DNA of 45,018 bases, from the NCBI GenBank assembly GCA_045589695.1, contig JAZNPP010000069.1:1-45018 (forward strand). The letters are read 5' to 3'. Shown here piece by piece: positions 8,555-16,893 of this stretch. This stretch comes from HGM04593 sp045589695. GTDB taxonomy: Bacteria; Bacteroidota; Bacteroidia; Bacteroidales; Bacteroidaceae. Each line of letters opens with the position of its first letter. The first letter of the stretch is position 1. The position numbers and the translations under genes are program-made. The notes under the pieces are model-generated. The model searched no databases and was not told the origin of the DNA. It saw nothing but the letters and a program-made list of their open reading frames with translations.

Positions 8555-10065
8555 TATTCATTATTCATGAGCAGCAGCTCTTCGATATGCTTACGGCTGT
8601 TGCTCAAACGAGGCACTTTATGCTGGCCGCCGAGCTTGCCTTTACTCTTGAGCCAATCATTGAAGAGATTCTTGCGTGCAACGACAATCTCAAGCCGCTG
8701 CATGGTCTTGTTCTTGTATCGTTTAGCCTCATAGTCGGAATTTATTTCCTGAAGCTCCTTGTCAAGAATCTCGGCGAACTGTTCCACGGAAGCCGGGGCC
8801 TTGGCGAATTCTATAAGCCATTGGTGACGGCACTGAGCGTTAGCGTCCATGAAGACCGGCGCTGCAGTGTAATCGAGTACCTGAGCGCCTGTTTCGGTAC
8901 AAGCCTTAAGCAAACCTTTTTCGGCGTTGTCTACTACAAGTTCCTCACCGAAAGCATTGATAAAGTGCTTTGTTCTGCCTGATATAACAATTTTGTATGG
9001 GTCTTTGCTCGTGAAGCGTACTGTATCGCCTATCATATAACGCCACAGACCGCATGAAGTAGAGATAAGCATCGCATAGTTCTTGCCGACCTCGACCTCC
9101 CACAAAGGCAACACCCGAGGATTTTCCGACTCAAGGTCCTCGAACGGTATGAACTCGTAGAATACGTCATAGTCAATCATCAAGAGCATAGCCGGGTCTG
9201 CAGGGTCGTTCTGAATACCGAAGAAACCCTCACTCGCATTGTATGTCTCCATGTACTTCATGTCGGGATTCTTGATAATCTGATGATACTGCTCACGATA
9301 AGGAGTAAAGGCAACGCCGCCGTGGAAGAACACCTCAAGGTTTGGCCATATCTCTTCGACACCCTTCTTGCCTGTAATGTCAAGCATGTGTTTGAGTACG
9401 GCCATCATCCATGAAGGAACGCCAGAAAGGTTCGTAACGTTCTTTGTCGATGTTATTCGCGCTATCTTGTCCATTTTCTCTTCAAAGTCGCTGAGCAAAG
9501 CTATCTTCTTCTCAGGAACACGCATCATGTTCACGAACGCGCTGCAGTTCTCGATAAGTATAGCGCTGAGGTCTCCTACAAGCGAACCGGGAAGGTTATA
9601 GTTGGAGGCATGGCTGCCGCCGAGAATAAGAGCCTTGCCCGAAAAAATGCGGCTTTTGGGATTGTTCGCCAAGTAGAGAGCCACGACGTCGAATCCACCT
9701 TTGTAATGCGCGTTATCCAAGCCTGCAGGAGTGACTGGAATGAACTTACTCTTGTCGTTTGTCGTACCCGAAGACTTTGCGTACCACTTGCAGCGTCCTT
9801 TCCAAAGGATATCCTTCTCGCCGCGGCGCATACGGTCGATATACTCCTTAAGGCTCTCATAGTCCTGCACCGCTACATTCTTCGCAAACTGTTCATAGCC
9901 TGCAATACTTGAGAATGAGTGTTTGATGCCCCATTCCGTAGAAGAGGCTGTATCAATAAGACGCTTCAGCACATTGCGTTGCAACTGTTCTGCGCAGGTA
10001 TCGTACTTAGATATCTGCTTTGCCCTGCTTAGCAGAAATGGTCTTGCGAATGGTGTCAGATTCAT
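8554..10065 (-). CDS. GH3 family acyl-adenylate/amide synthetase-like protein
   Basis: The 503 residues resemble the GH3 auxin-responsive family, adenylate-forming enzymes that in plants conjugate acyl acids to amino acids. The ATP-binding loop is SSGTTNDKS (98-106); YNASEGFFGIQ and WRYMIGDTVRF match the later ANL-type motifs, followed by VISGRTKHFINAFGEEL at the hinge to the C-terminal domain. No signal peptide is seen. The bacterial substrate is unknown; an aromatic or fatty acyl acid is only a guess by analogy. It is 37 bases downstream of the dsbD-like gene and overlaps the lipoprotein gene by one base, so the two are probably expressed together. Confidence 0.85.
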   Translation of the reverse strand: MNLTPFARPFLLSRAKQISKYDTCAEQLQRNVLKRLIDTASSTEWGIKHSFSSIAGYEQFAKNVAVQDYESLKEYIDRMRRGEKDILWKGRCKWYAKSSGTTNDKSKFIPVTPAGLDNAHYKGGFDVVALYLANNPKSRIFSGKALILGGSHASNYNLPGSLVGDLSAILIENCSAFVNMMRVPEKKIALLSDFEEKMDKIARITSTKNVTNLSGVPSWMMAVLKHMLDITGKKGVEEIWPNLEVFFHGGVAFTPYREQYHQIIKNPDMKYMETYNASEGFFGIQNDPADPAMLLMIDYDVFYEFIPFEDLESENPRVLPLWEVEVGKNYAMLISTSCGLWRYMIGDTVRFTSKDPYKIVISGRTKHFINAFGEELVVDNAEKGLLKACTETGAQVLDYTAAPVFMDANAQCRHQWLIEFAKAPASVEQFAEILDKELQEINSDYEAKRYKNKTMQRLEIVVARKNLFNDWLKSKGKLGGQHKVPRLSNSRKHIEELLLMNNE

Positions 10066-10102
10066 AGCTGTATGTTTTATGTTTTGTTTTAGTTATATAA
10101 TC

Positions 10103-12205
10103 TTATTTCCCGTAATTCTTTATGCCTTTCTTAAGGAAACTGATATATGCATCAACGTCAAGGTTGAACGAATACGAGCCACAAAGCGGGTTACCGTCAT
10201 TGTCTACAGGCACATAAAACGGCTGGGCGTTAGCGCCGAAACGGTGTCCCTGCAGATAGGTCCACTTGTCACCGACAGTCTCAAGAAGCACCTTCTTACC
10301 GTTTATTTCCACCTCGAAAGGCTCGGCGAGAGGAGTTCTGTCATCGACATAAAGCGATGCCACGATATAATCATCACGCATGATGTCAATTACACGGTCG
10401 TCGCTCCATACCGAAGACTCCATGTTACGGCAGTTCACGCAACCGTGACCTGTGAAATCGAGAAGGACAGGCTTGCCCTCGCGACGGCCAATTTCAAGAG
10501 CGAGTTCATAATCGTCTACGTGCGGTTTGAAGCTATTGTCATAGAGGTTGAAATCCTGAGTGCTCATCGGAGGAGCGAATGCGCTGATAGCCTTGCAAGG
10601 AGCGCCCCAAAGACCGGGAATCATATATACTGCGAATGCGATAGATATCAGTCCCATGAAGAAACCGGGAACAGATGTCTTCTTGTCGTCGGCATCGTCA
10701 TGCGGAAAACGTATAATCTTCATCAGATAAAGACCGAGAATCGCGAAAAGAGCTATCCATAGAGCGAGGAATGTCTCACGGTCGAGCAGACCCCAGTGGT
10801 ATGAGAGATCGGCAACCGAGAAGAACTTCAGGGCAAAGGCAATCTCTACAAAGCCGAGAACGACCTTTATCGTGTTCATCCAGCTTCCTGAACGCGGTGT
10901 CTGCTTCAACAATGAGGGGAATATCGCAAACAGAGTGAACGGCAACGCCAATGCCAACGCAAAGCCCAACATACCGATGGCAGGACCGAAGATAGCTCCT
11001 GACGTAGAGACCTCGACCAAGAGGAAACCTATGATGGGACCGGTACATGAAAACGACACGAGCGTCAGGGTGAACGCCATAAAGAATATGCTCAAAAGAC
11101 CGCTTGTGTTGCCGGCCTTCTCGTCTATCTTGTTTGTCCATGACGAAGGCAGCGTAATTTCAAAGCCTCCGAGGAACGAAGCTCCGAACACCAACAGCAT
11201 CAAGCAGAAGATGATATTGAAGACGGCATTCGTAGAAAGAGCGTTCAATGCGCCCGCACCGAATATAAGCGTTACCGCAAGACCGAGTACAAGGTAGATG
11301 ACAACGATAGAAGCTCCGTAAATCAAAGCCTCGCGCACAGCTTGCTTACGCTCCTTAGAGCGTTTGAGGAAGAAGCTTACCGTCATCGGTATGATTGGCC
11401 ACACGCAAGGTGTCAGAAGCGCCAGCAGACCGCCGCCGAAACCGAGAATGAATGTTATCCACAAAGAGCGTGAACCTGTATCGGCAGCGCTCTCTTCGCC
11501 ATGCCGATTGAGTTTGTCCGTAACAGGCTCCCAGAGAGAATTCTTGTCCGCAGGCTTTTCCGCAACCTGCTCAACGACAGGAGCTGCCGCAGGCTCTTCA
11601 ACTTTCGCTGCAGGCGCCTCAACGATGGGCTCTTCGGCCTTAACTGCTGGAACGGAAGGTTTTGCCTCCGCTTTCTGAGCTGGAGCCGCTTTCTCTTCTA
11701 CAGCCGGCTTTTCGGGCTTTGCCGCAGGCTTCGGCTCTTCTGCCTTAACAACGGCTGCCTCGCCTGTAATATCAAAATCATAACGGCCGGGGATGCAATC
11801 CGTATCGCTGCAAGACTGGAAACGCAATGTACCCTGAATACGGTACTTGCCGCCGAGCAGCTTCACCTTCTGCGTGAACAGAGCGTTGTCGCTGAAGTGC
11901 GACACCATCATTTCGAACATAGCGTCCATTTCGGTAACCGCACCATCGCCGGGAACAAGCTCGCCGACAATCTCAGCGCCCTCTACCGTGCGATAGGTGA
12001 CGCTCATAGGAACTGGACCGCCCTCCGGGATGTCCGTAGAGTAGAGATGATAACCCGGTTCGATGTATGCTTCGAACTCGATTGTTCCTTCCGAACCGTT
12101 CACTGAAATGTTGTCCTCGAACGTAACAGGCTCGACATTTCCGAACTGCGCATTTGCCTGCAATGCGGCAAACAACAGCATAAATGATACTAATAATTTT
12201 TTCAT
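10103..12205 (-). CDS. DsbD-like thiol:disulfide interchange protein
   Basis: Inner-membrane reductant conduit carrying electrons from cytoplasmic thioredoxin to the periplasm. The 700 residues show a signal peptide (1-19), an N-terminal DsbD-like domain with SCSDTDCIPG as the likely redox cysteine pair, an Ala/Glu/Pro/Lys-rich linker of roughly 65 residues, about eight membrane helices holding the PCVWPIIPM and FSCTGPIIG cysteines, and a C-terminal thioredoxin domain with C589-V-N-C592 in GHGCVNCRNME. The long charged linker is a notable elaboration. It is 15 bases downstream of the rsmF-like gene. Substrates in this organism are not indicated by the neighbours. Confidence 0.9.
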   Translation of the reverse strand: MKKLLVSFMLLFAALQANAQFGNVEPVTFEDNISVNGSEGTIEFEAYIEPGYHLYSTDIPEGGPVPMSVTYRTVEGAEIVGELVPGDGAVTEMDAMFEMMVSHFSDNALFTQKVKLLGGKYRIQGTLRFQSCSDTDCIPGRYDFDITGEAAVVKAEEPKPAAKPEKPAVEEKAAPAQKAEAKPSVPAVKAEEPIVEAPAAKVEEPAAAPVVEQVAEKPADKNSLWEPVTDKLNRHGEESAADTGSRSLWITFILGFGGGLLALLTPCVWPIIPMTVSFFLKRSKERKQAVREALIYGASIVVIYLVLGLAVTLIFGAGALNALSTNAVFNIIFCLMLLVFGASFLGGFEITLPSSWTNKIDEKAGNTSGLLSIFFMAFTLTLVSFSCTGPIIGFLLVEVSTSGAIFGPAIGMLGFALALALPFTLFAIFPSLLKQTPRSGSWMNTIKVVLGFVEIAFALKFFSVADLSYHWGLLDRETFLALWIALFAILGLYLMKIIRFPHDDADDKKTSVPGFFMGLISIAFAVYMIPGLWGAPCKAISAFAPPMSTQDFNLYDNSFKPHVDDYELALEIGRREGKPVLLDFTGHGCVNCRNMESSVWSDDRVIDIMRDDYIVASLYVDDRTPLAEPFEVEINGKKVLLETVGDKWTYLQGHRFGANAQPFYVPVDNDGNPLCGSYSFNLDVDAYISFLKKGIKNYGK

Positions 12206-12220
12206 CGTATATAATTTAAG

Positions 12221-13576
12221 TTATAAATCTATTGGGTTTTTACGTATTCTCCACTCTGCCGGGTAAAGGTTGTTGGCCCTGTTCCCAACATTCTTTACAA
12301 AGCCTATCGGCACCCCTTTATATGTGAGCAGCAAATGACCTAACGGCTCCGAACCGAAAACGAGCGCCTCACGGTGCAGATAGGCAAGTGCCTGTTCAAG
12401 TTCCACCTCTACCGCACGGAAAGCGTCCTTACGCAAAAAGAGGCTCATAGCCAGCTGATGCAGGGGAAGCATTTTGTTATTCTTCACCTCTGCGACAGGA
12501 AGCCCGTAATGCAGAACGTTCAGTTTCTCTTTAAGAGCCATCATCATTGACGCATGCTCTTTAGGCATAGCCACCAGACGTTCATTGTCCAGCACGAACT
12601 CAAAACATTCGGGCGTTTCAACCCACTTGCCGGCTTCAGCCGCTTGCTTTGCAGCAGCCTTTTGCCAACGTGCCAGACGAGGCTGAGCCGCCGGCGAATC
12701 GCCACTCTTTCTTAGAACTGCCATAAAAAAACCCTCTCCGGCAGTCATACCCGGTATGAAACGGTAGACCGGGATGCCGTCGCCCGCAAGCGAGCCTGTG
12801 ATTTCCGCGCCTTCGGGCATATCGACCTCAAGATATTCCGCTCCGAGATTTTCCGATATCCACCTCACATTATCCTCATTCTCTTCTCTGTTGAAAGTGC
12901 ATGTGCTGTATATAAGAAGCCCGCCAGGACGCAAAGATGGCCAGATGTCGGCAAGTATCTCTTTTTGGCGCTCGGCGCACATTTCAACATTCGAGACGCT
13001 CCACTGCTCCACTGCTTTAGGCTCTTTTCGGAACATTCCTTCGCCCGAGCATGGCGCATCTACAAGCACAAGGTCGAAACAGTTCTCAAAACGGGCGAAA
13101 TCGGCAGGCATATTCTTGGTTACCATAGATGCAGGACAGCCCCATTTGATCACGTTTTCGGCAAGCACCTGAGCCCGCAACGGCATAGGCTCGTTTGAGA
13201 CGAGCATGCTGCCTTCGGGCAACAGCGACAGCAGATGCGTCGATTTCCCGCCGGGCGCAGCGCAAAGATCCAAAGCTTTGACCGGAGCGCAGACATAGCG
13301 TTTAACAACCTGTTCAATGAACATCGAAGACGCCTCCTGCACATAATAGCAGCCCGCATGAAACAGCGGGTCCGCAGTAAATGCCGGACGGCTATCAAGG
13401 TAATAGCCGTTAGAGGCCCATGGCACTTTTGGGAGATTACCGCATGCCGCTTGTTTCCTTGCATTGTAACGGACGCTGACGACAGGCTCTTTATCAAGCG
13501 CCTGAGAGAAACGTGAATAGATATTCTTCCCGAAAAGCTGTTCCGTTCTTTTTACAAATTCAGTATTCAAATCCAT
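12221..13576 (-). CDS. RsmF-like 16S rRNA (cytosine-C5)-methyltransferase
   Basis: SAM-dependent RNA m5C methyltransferase of the NOL1/NOP2/Sun class, closest in build to RsmF/YebU (16S rRNA C1407 in E. coli). From the ATG at 13576 it has 451 residues; a TTG two codons upstream also keeps the frame. Motifs: SAM-binding LCAAPGGKSTHL (about 104-115), DAPCSGEGMFRK with C176 (release cysteine) and YSTCTFNREENEDNV with C226 (catalytic nucleophile). The C-terminal ~150 residues contain a PUA-like RNA-binding region. A TATATTTG box at 13656-13663 on the minus strand is a plausible promoter for this gene and the run downstream. Confidence 0.9.
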   Translation of the reverse strand: MDLNTEFVKRTEQLFGKNIYSRFSQALDKEPVVSVRYNARKQAACGNLPKVPWASNGYYLDSRPAFTADPLFHAGCYYVQEASSMFIEQVVKRYVCAPVKALDLCAAPGGKSTHLLSLLPEGSMLVSNEPMPLRAQVLAENVIKWGCPASMVTKNMPADFARFENCFDLVLVDAPCSGEGMFRKEPKAVEQWSVSNVEMCAERQKEILADIWPSLRPGGLLIYSTCTFNREENEDNVRWISENLGAEYLEVDMPEGAEITGSLAGDGIPVYRFIPGMTAGEGFFMAVLRKSGDSPAAQPRLARWQKAAAKQAAEAGKWVETPECFEFVLDNERLVAMPKEHASMMMALKEKLNVLHYGLPVAEVKNNKMLPLHQLAMSLFLRKDAFRAVEVELEQALAYLHREALVFGSEPLGHLLLTYKGVPIGFVKNVGNRANNLYPAEWRIRKNPIDL

Positions 13577-13655
13577 TGGCAAGCCTGCATGCAGGTTATT
13601 CGTTCGTTACCGGCGAACATGCGAAACGAAAGAGACGCACTTCAACGGCTAAATG

Positions 13656-13663
13656 CAAATATA
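13656..13663 (-). promoter_or_regulatory. -7 promoter box for the rsmF-dsbD-GH3 run
   Basis: TATATTTG on the minus strand matches the Bacteroidetes TAnnTTTG consensus and lies about 80 bases before the rsmF-like ATG. No convincing -33 box was identified. Confidence 0.45.
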
Positions 13664-13799
13664 CGAATTTTAAACTCTTTATTCCGTAAAACAGAGAATA
13701 TTTATAATAATTATAAATAAATTTAACTATAAGAATAAATTACCGGCGAAGTTATTGTCAAATTGAATAGCATTTATAGAGATAAATCACAAAAAATCG

Positions 13800-13807
13800 T
13801 ATATTTG
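13800..13807 (+). promoter_or_regulatory. -7 promoter box for thyA-folA
   Basis: TATATTTG matches TAnnTTTG and lies 30 bases before the thyA ATG in an AT-rich stretch. With the box at 13656 on the other strand it accounts for the divergent rsmF/thyA intergenic region. Confidence 0.5.
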
Positions 13808-13837
13808 CATATTCCATGATTCGAAAAAGTCATTACC

Positions 13838-14632
13838 ATGAAACAATATCTTGAACTCCTCGACAGAATACTTACCGAGGGCGCTAAAAAAGAGGACCGC
13901 ACGGGTACAGGAACGCTGAGCGTGTTCGGGCATCAGATGCGTTTTAACCTTGAAGACGGTTTTCCTTGTCTGACCACGAAGAAGCTGCATTTGAAATCGA
14001 TCATACACGAACTGCTGTGGTTCCTTAACGGAGACACGAATATAAAATATCTTCAAGACAACGGCGTAAGAATATGGAACGAATGGGCCGATGAAAACGG
14101 TGATTTGGGACATATCTACGGCTACCAATGGCGTTCATGGCCAGGTTACGACGGCGAGCATATTGACCAGATAAAGGAGGTTGTGGAGACAATCAAAAAC
14201 AACCCCGACTCACGCCGCATAATAGTAAACGCTTGGAATGTCGCAGATATAAAGAACATGAACCTACCGCCATGCCATGCGATGTTCCAGTTCTATGTCG
14301 CCGACGGCAAGTTGAGCCTGCAGCTCTACCAGCGCAGCGCCGACTGTTTCCTCGGCGTTCCTTTCAACATCGCGTCATATTCGCTTCTTCTTATGATGAT
14401 GGCGCAGGTGACAGGCCTGAAAGTAGGAGAGTTCGTCCATACTCTCGGCGACGCCCACCTGTACCTAAATCACATCGAGCAAGCGAAGCTGCAGCTGACA
14501 AGAGAGCCGAAAAAGCTCCCCACAATGACGATAAATCCCGAAGTAAAGGACATTTTCTCGTTCAAATTCGAGGACTTCACTCTCGAAAACTACGATGCTC
14601 ACCCACACATAAAAGGCGTAGTTGCCGTATAA
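13838..14632 (+). CDS. thyA: Thymidylate synthase
   Basis: Converts dUMP to dTMP with methylene-tetrahydrofolate, releasing dihydrofolate. At 264 residues it has the same length as the E. coli enzyme and the nucleophile falls at the same number, C146 in LPPCHAMFQFYV. Other signatures: RTGTGT near the N-terminus (phosphate loop), ELLWFLNGDTN, RIWNEWADENGDLG, SRRIIVNAWN and LYQRSADCFLGVPFNIASY. The dihydrofolate product is the substrate of folA, whose ATG begins 4 bases after the thyA stop, an expected operon pair. Confidence 0.98.
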   Translation: MKQYLELLDRILTEGAKKEDRTGTGTLSVFGHQMRFNLEDGFPCLTTKKLHLKSIIHELLWFLNGDTNIKYLQDNGVRIWNEWADENGDLGHIYGYQWRSWPGYDGEHIDQIKEVVETIKNNPDSRRIIVNAWNVADIKNMNLPPCHAMFQFYVADGKLSLQLYQRSADCFLGVPFNIASYSLLLMMMAQVTGLKVGEFVHTLGDAHLYLNHIEQAKLQLTREPKKLPTMTINPEVKDIFSFKFEDFTLENYDAHPHIKGVVAV

Positions 14633-14636
14633 TGTC

Positions 14637-15143
14637 ATGTACAAATTAGCACTCATAGCAGCAATTGCCAGAAACAATGCGATAGGCTTTGAAAACAGAC
14701 TTATCTATTGGCTGCCCAATGACTTGAAACGTTTCAAGGAACTTACTACCGGACATACGATAATCATGGGCAGCAACACGTTCCGCTCATTGCCGAAAGG
14801 AGCCTTGCCCGACAGAAGAAACATCGTCCTTTCACGAAAAGAGAACGCATTTCCGGGAGCAGAGACGTTCAAATCGCTCGAAGAGGCGCTTGCCAACTGC
14901 AGCAACGAGGAGGTTGTGTATATCATAGGAGGAGAGACTCTCTACCGCGCCGCAATGCCGTATGCCGACATTCTGTGCCTGACAGAGATAAACGACACTC
15001 CGGAAAAGGCGGATGCTTTTTTCCCTGAGTTCAAGAGATTCGAGTGGGAGATTATTCAGGACGAGAGGCACGAAAAAGACGAAAAACACAATTTCGAATA
15101 CAGCTTCGTCACATATCTAAGACGCAAAAGCCCGAAGAGATAA
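14637..15143 (+). CDS. folA: Dihydrofolate reductase
   Basis: NADPH-dependent reduction of dihydrofolate to tetrahydrofolate, closing the cycle with thyA. The frame is open from a TTG at 14622 inside thyA, but the ATG at 14637 gives the normal N-terminus MYKLALIAAIARNNAIG and a typical 168 residues. Motifs: IGFENRLIYWLPNDLKRFK (the substrate-binding aspartate is the D of PND), TIIMGSNTFRSLPKG, the cofactor-binding IIGGETLY and the C-terminal TEINDTPEKADAFFPEF. A strong terminator follows 27 bases later. Confidence 0.96.
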   Translation: MYKLALIAAIARNNAIGFENRLIYWLPNDLKRFKELTTGHTIIMGSNTFRSLPKGALPDRRNIVLSRKENAFPGAETFKSLEEALANCSNEEVVYIIGGETLYRAAMPYADILCLTEINDTPEKADAFFPEFKRFEWEIIQDERHEKDEKHNFEYSFVTYLRRKSPKR

Positions 15144-15170
15144 CAGAGACAGCGAGTTCATTCATACCGC

Positions 15171-15216
15171 ATAAAACACCGAGCGTCAAGAAATTTCTTG
15201 ACGCTCGGTGTTTTAT
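15171..15216. terminator. Bidirectional terminator between folA and exbD
   Basis: A perfect 20-bp stem (15171-15190 with 15197-15216) closes on an AAATTT loop. The arms begin ATAAAACACCGAGCG and end in TTTTAT, so U-rich tracts follow the GC core on both strands. It sits between convergent folA and exbD and fits termination of both. Confidence 0.9.
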
Positions 15217-15231
15217 ATGATAACCAAACTA

Positions 15232-15702
15232 TTACTGTTTGTTTCTCTCTTCGGCAGAGTACATGATTGACAAAGCGCGCGCATGGCGCAACTCCATTTT
15301 CACGTCAGTCATAATACCCATCTGCACATTCTGGTCGGCCTTCAGAGCCACTTTCATGATAGCCTGGTCGGCCTGACGCATAAGCGAACGCTCGTTGATA
15401 ACGAAAGGAGCCACGTCCTTCACGTTAGCGAAACGGTCATTCAGCTGGACACGCGTACTTGTACCGAACTGTCCAACATACTGCTTTGACGGAGAACCGA
15501 TGTGTATGTTCACAACAGCAGTCTTACGCTCTATCTTAGACAAACCTGTTCCCTTAGGCAACTTGAATTCAATCTTCACCTCCTCCTCACGCATTGAAGT
15601 CACAATCATGAAGAAGAACAGGATAGAGAAGATCAAGTCAGGGAGTGACGAGGTGTTCAATTCAGGCATTTCTGCCTTTCCTTTATTGCTAAACTTACTC
15701 AT
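15232..15702 (-). CDS. exbD: ExbD/TolR family biopolymer transport protein
   Basis: Inner-membrane partner of ExbB that couples proton flow to outer-membrane work. From the ATG at 15702 it has 156 residues, one N-terminal membrane helix (LPDLIFSILFFFMIVTSM) carrying the conserved proton-path aspartate (D in SLPDLIF), and a periplasmic domain. An upstream GTG at 15720 keeps the frame but would overlap the preceding exbD; the ATG has a clear GGAGG nine bases ahead, unusual for Bacteroidetes, and that sequence also encodes the last codons of the first exbD. This second ExbD differs well from the first and may form heteromers with it. Confidence 0.88.
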   Translation of the reverse strand: MSKFSNKGKAEMPELNTSSLPDLIFSILFFFMIVTSMREEEVKIEFKLPKGTGLSKIERKTAVVNIHIGSPSKQYVGQFGTSTRVQLNDRFANVKDVAPFVINERSLMRQADQAIMKVALKADQNVQMGIMTDVKMELRHARALSIMYSAEERNKQ

Positions 15703-15703
15703 A

Positions 15704-16342
15704 TTACATTCCTCCACCAATTTGACGAGGCTCAGCCTCGGAAATCATTGTCTTATAATAGAGACGGCACAACATCTGCTGAGCCTCTTCCAACTTTGCG
15801 TAAGGCTTGCCGAACTCTTTCTGAGCCAATTCGTCACGCAACTCGTCATAGGCGCCATAAAGCGAGTTTGACACTTCGAAGTATGTGTTGTAGTTTGTAC
15901 CGCGGTGAGTCTGCAGAGAGATTACGTGCTTGCTTGTAACGTTCTGCTGACGACCACTCGGCAACACATGTTCAACGCCTCGATCTTCGAATACGATATC
16001 CTCGGTATGCTTCTCGGGATAGTCAGGACGGTTCTCGTCGTTAGAAATAAACTCCTTAGCCAACTGACGCAACTCTGTAACGTCAATCTCGTAAGGCGGC
16101 TTCTCGCCCTGAGTAACCATTATCTTATTATCCATATTTACCAACACGATAAGACTGTTGCGTTTCTTGATCTTAGGAGGATTCTGAAGATCTTCATCCT
16201 CAGGAGGCTCCGGCAAACGCACGTTCAAACCGGTTGATGAGTTCATTGAAGTCACGACCAAGAAAAAGATTAGCAAGATGAACGAGATATCCGCCGTTGA
16301 ACTGGCGTTAATTCCCGGAACTTTTCTTTTACCTTTTCCCAT
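15704..16342 (-). CDS. exbD: ExbD/TolR family biopolymer transport protein, longer paralogue
   Basis: The 212-residue ExbD-like protein begins MGKGKRKVPGINASSTADISFILLIFF..., with the conserved Asp (ADISF) at the head of its single membrane helix and an enlarged periplasmic domain of about 170 residues, longer than the usual ~110. Its last codons (GGM-stop) overlap the ribosome-binding sequence of the next exbD, so the two are translationally linked. It is 22 bases after the small four-helix protein gene in the exbB operon. No tonB is adjacent, so whether this complex serves TonB-dependent transport or another task is undecided. Confidence 0.87.
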   Translation of the reverse strand: MGKGKRKVPGINASSTADISFILLIFFLVVTSMNSSTGLNVRLPEPPEDEDLQNPPKIKKRNSLIVLVNMDNKIMVTQGEKPPYEIDVTELRQLAKEFISNDENRPDYPEKHTEDIVFEDRGVEHVLPSGRQQNVTSKHVISLQTHRGTNYNTYFEVSNSLYGAYDELRDELAQKEFGKPYAKLEEAQQMLCRLYYKTMISEAEPRQIGGGM

Positions 16343-16364
16343 TTTAAGCTCTTTTATTCGTTAA

Positions 16365-16868
16365 TTACTTCTTGATAGATTTTGAGATATTGAGCATACC
16401 GAACAATGTCGCCAAAACACAAGCAGCAAGCAAGGTATACTGAACATATATCAAAACGTCAGTCAGAATATACATAGACCCAGCAATGGCGTTGCCGTCA
16501 GAGTCTGCAAGTGGCTTTCCGTTCACATAGATTGGAGCATCTGACGCAAGAACATACGCCACCACGAAGAGAACTGCCAACAATACAACTCCCAAAAGGC
16601 CCTTAATCGCATTCTTGGGGCTATCTTTCAACTTCTTGAAGAAAGAGACAAGAGCAAACACGAGCACCAACACCACTGCAAGAGCTGTCAAAGCGTACAC
16701 CCAATACAGCAATGCGTCGGTAAACTGAGGCGCACGCATATCATTATTATTGATTGTCTCGCTATTACCGAAACCTACAAGGAAGAACAGAGCGATGATA
16801 GCCACCGACACTGCCATTGCAATGTAGAACGTAATCTTTGAGATTTTTGAACACAAATCAGCTTTCAT
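16365..16868 (-). CDS. Four-helix membrane protein of the exbB-exbD operon
   Basis: A 167-residue integral membrane protein with helices near residues 12-32, 52-76, 88-109 and 132-158. Between helices 3 and 4 is a short polar loop (SDAPIYVNGKPLADSDGN) likely facing the periplasm. No catalytic motif is visible. It lies between exbB and the first exbD with gaps of 25 and 22 bases, so it is probably part of, or an accessory to, the ExbBD proton-motor complex. I do not recognise an established function. Confidence 0.65.
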   Translation of the reverse strand: MKADLCSKISKITFYIAMAVSVAIIALFFLVGFGNSETINNNDMRAPQFTDALLYWVYALTALAVVLVLVFALVSFFKKLKDSPKNAIKGLLGVVLLAVLFVVAYVLASDAPIYVNGKPLADSDGNAIAGSMYILTDVLIYVQYTLLAACVLATLFGMLNISKSIKK

Positions 16869-16893
16869 AATATCAAAATTTATTTAGCTGTTA

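Noticed and set aside
9923..10762. 279-codon open frame opposite the dsbD-like gene
   Set aside because: It crosses the GH3-dsbD junction on the opposite strand and shows no protein-like motifs; a shadow frame.
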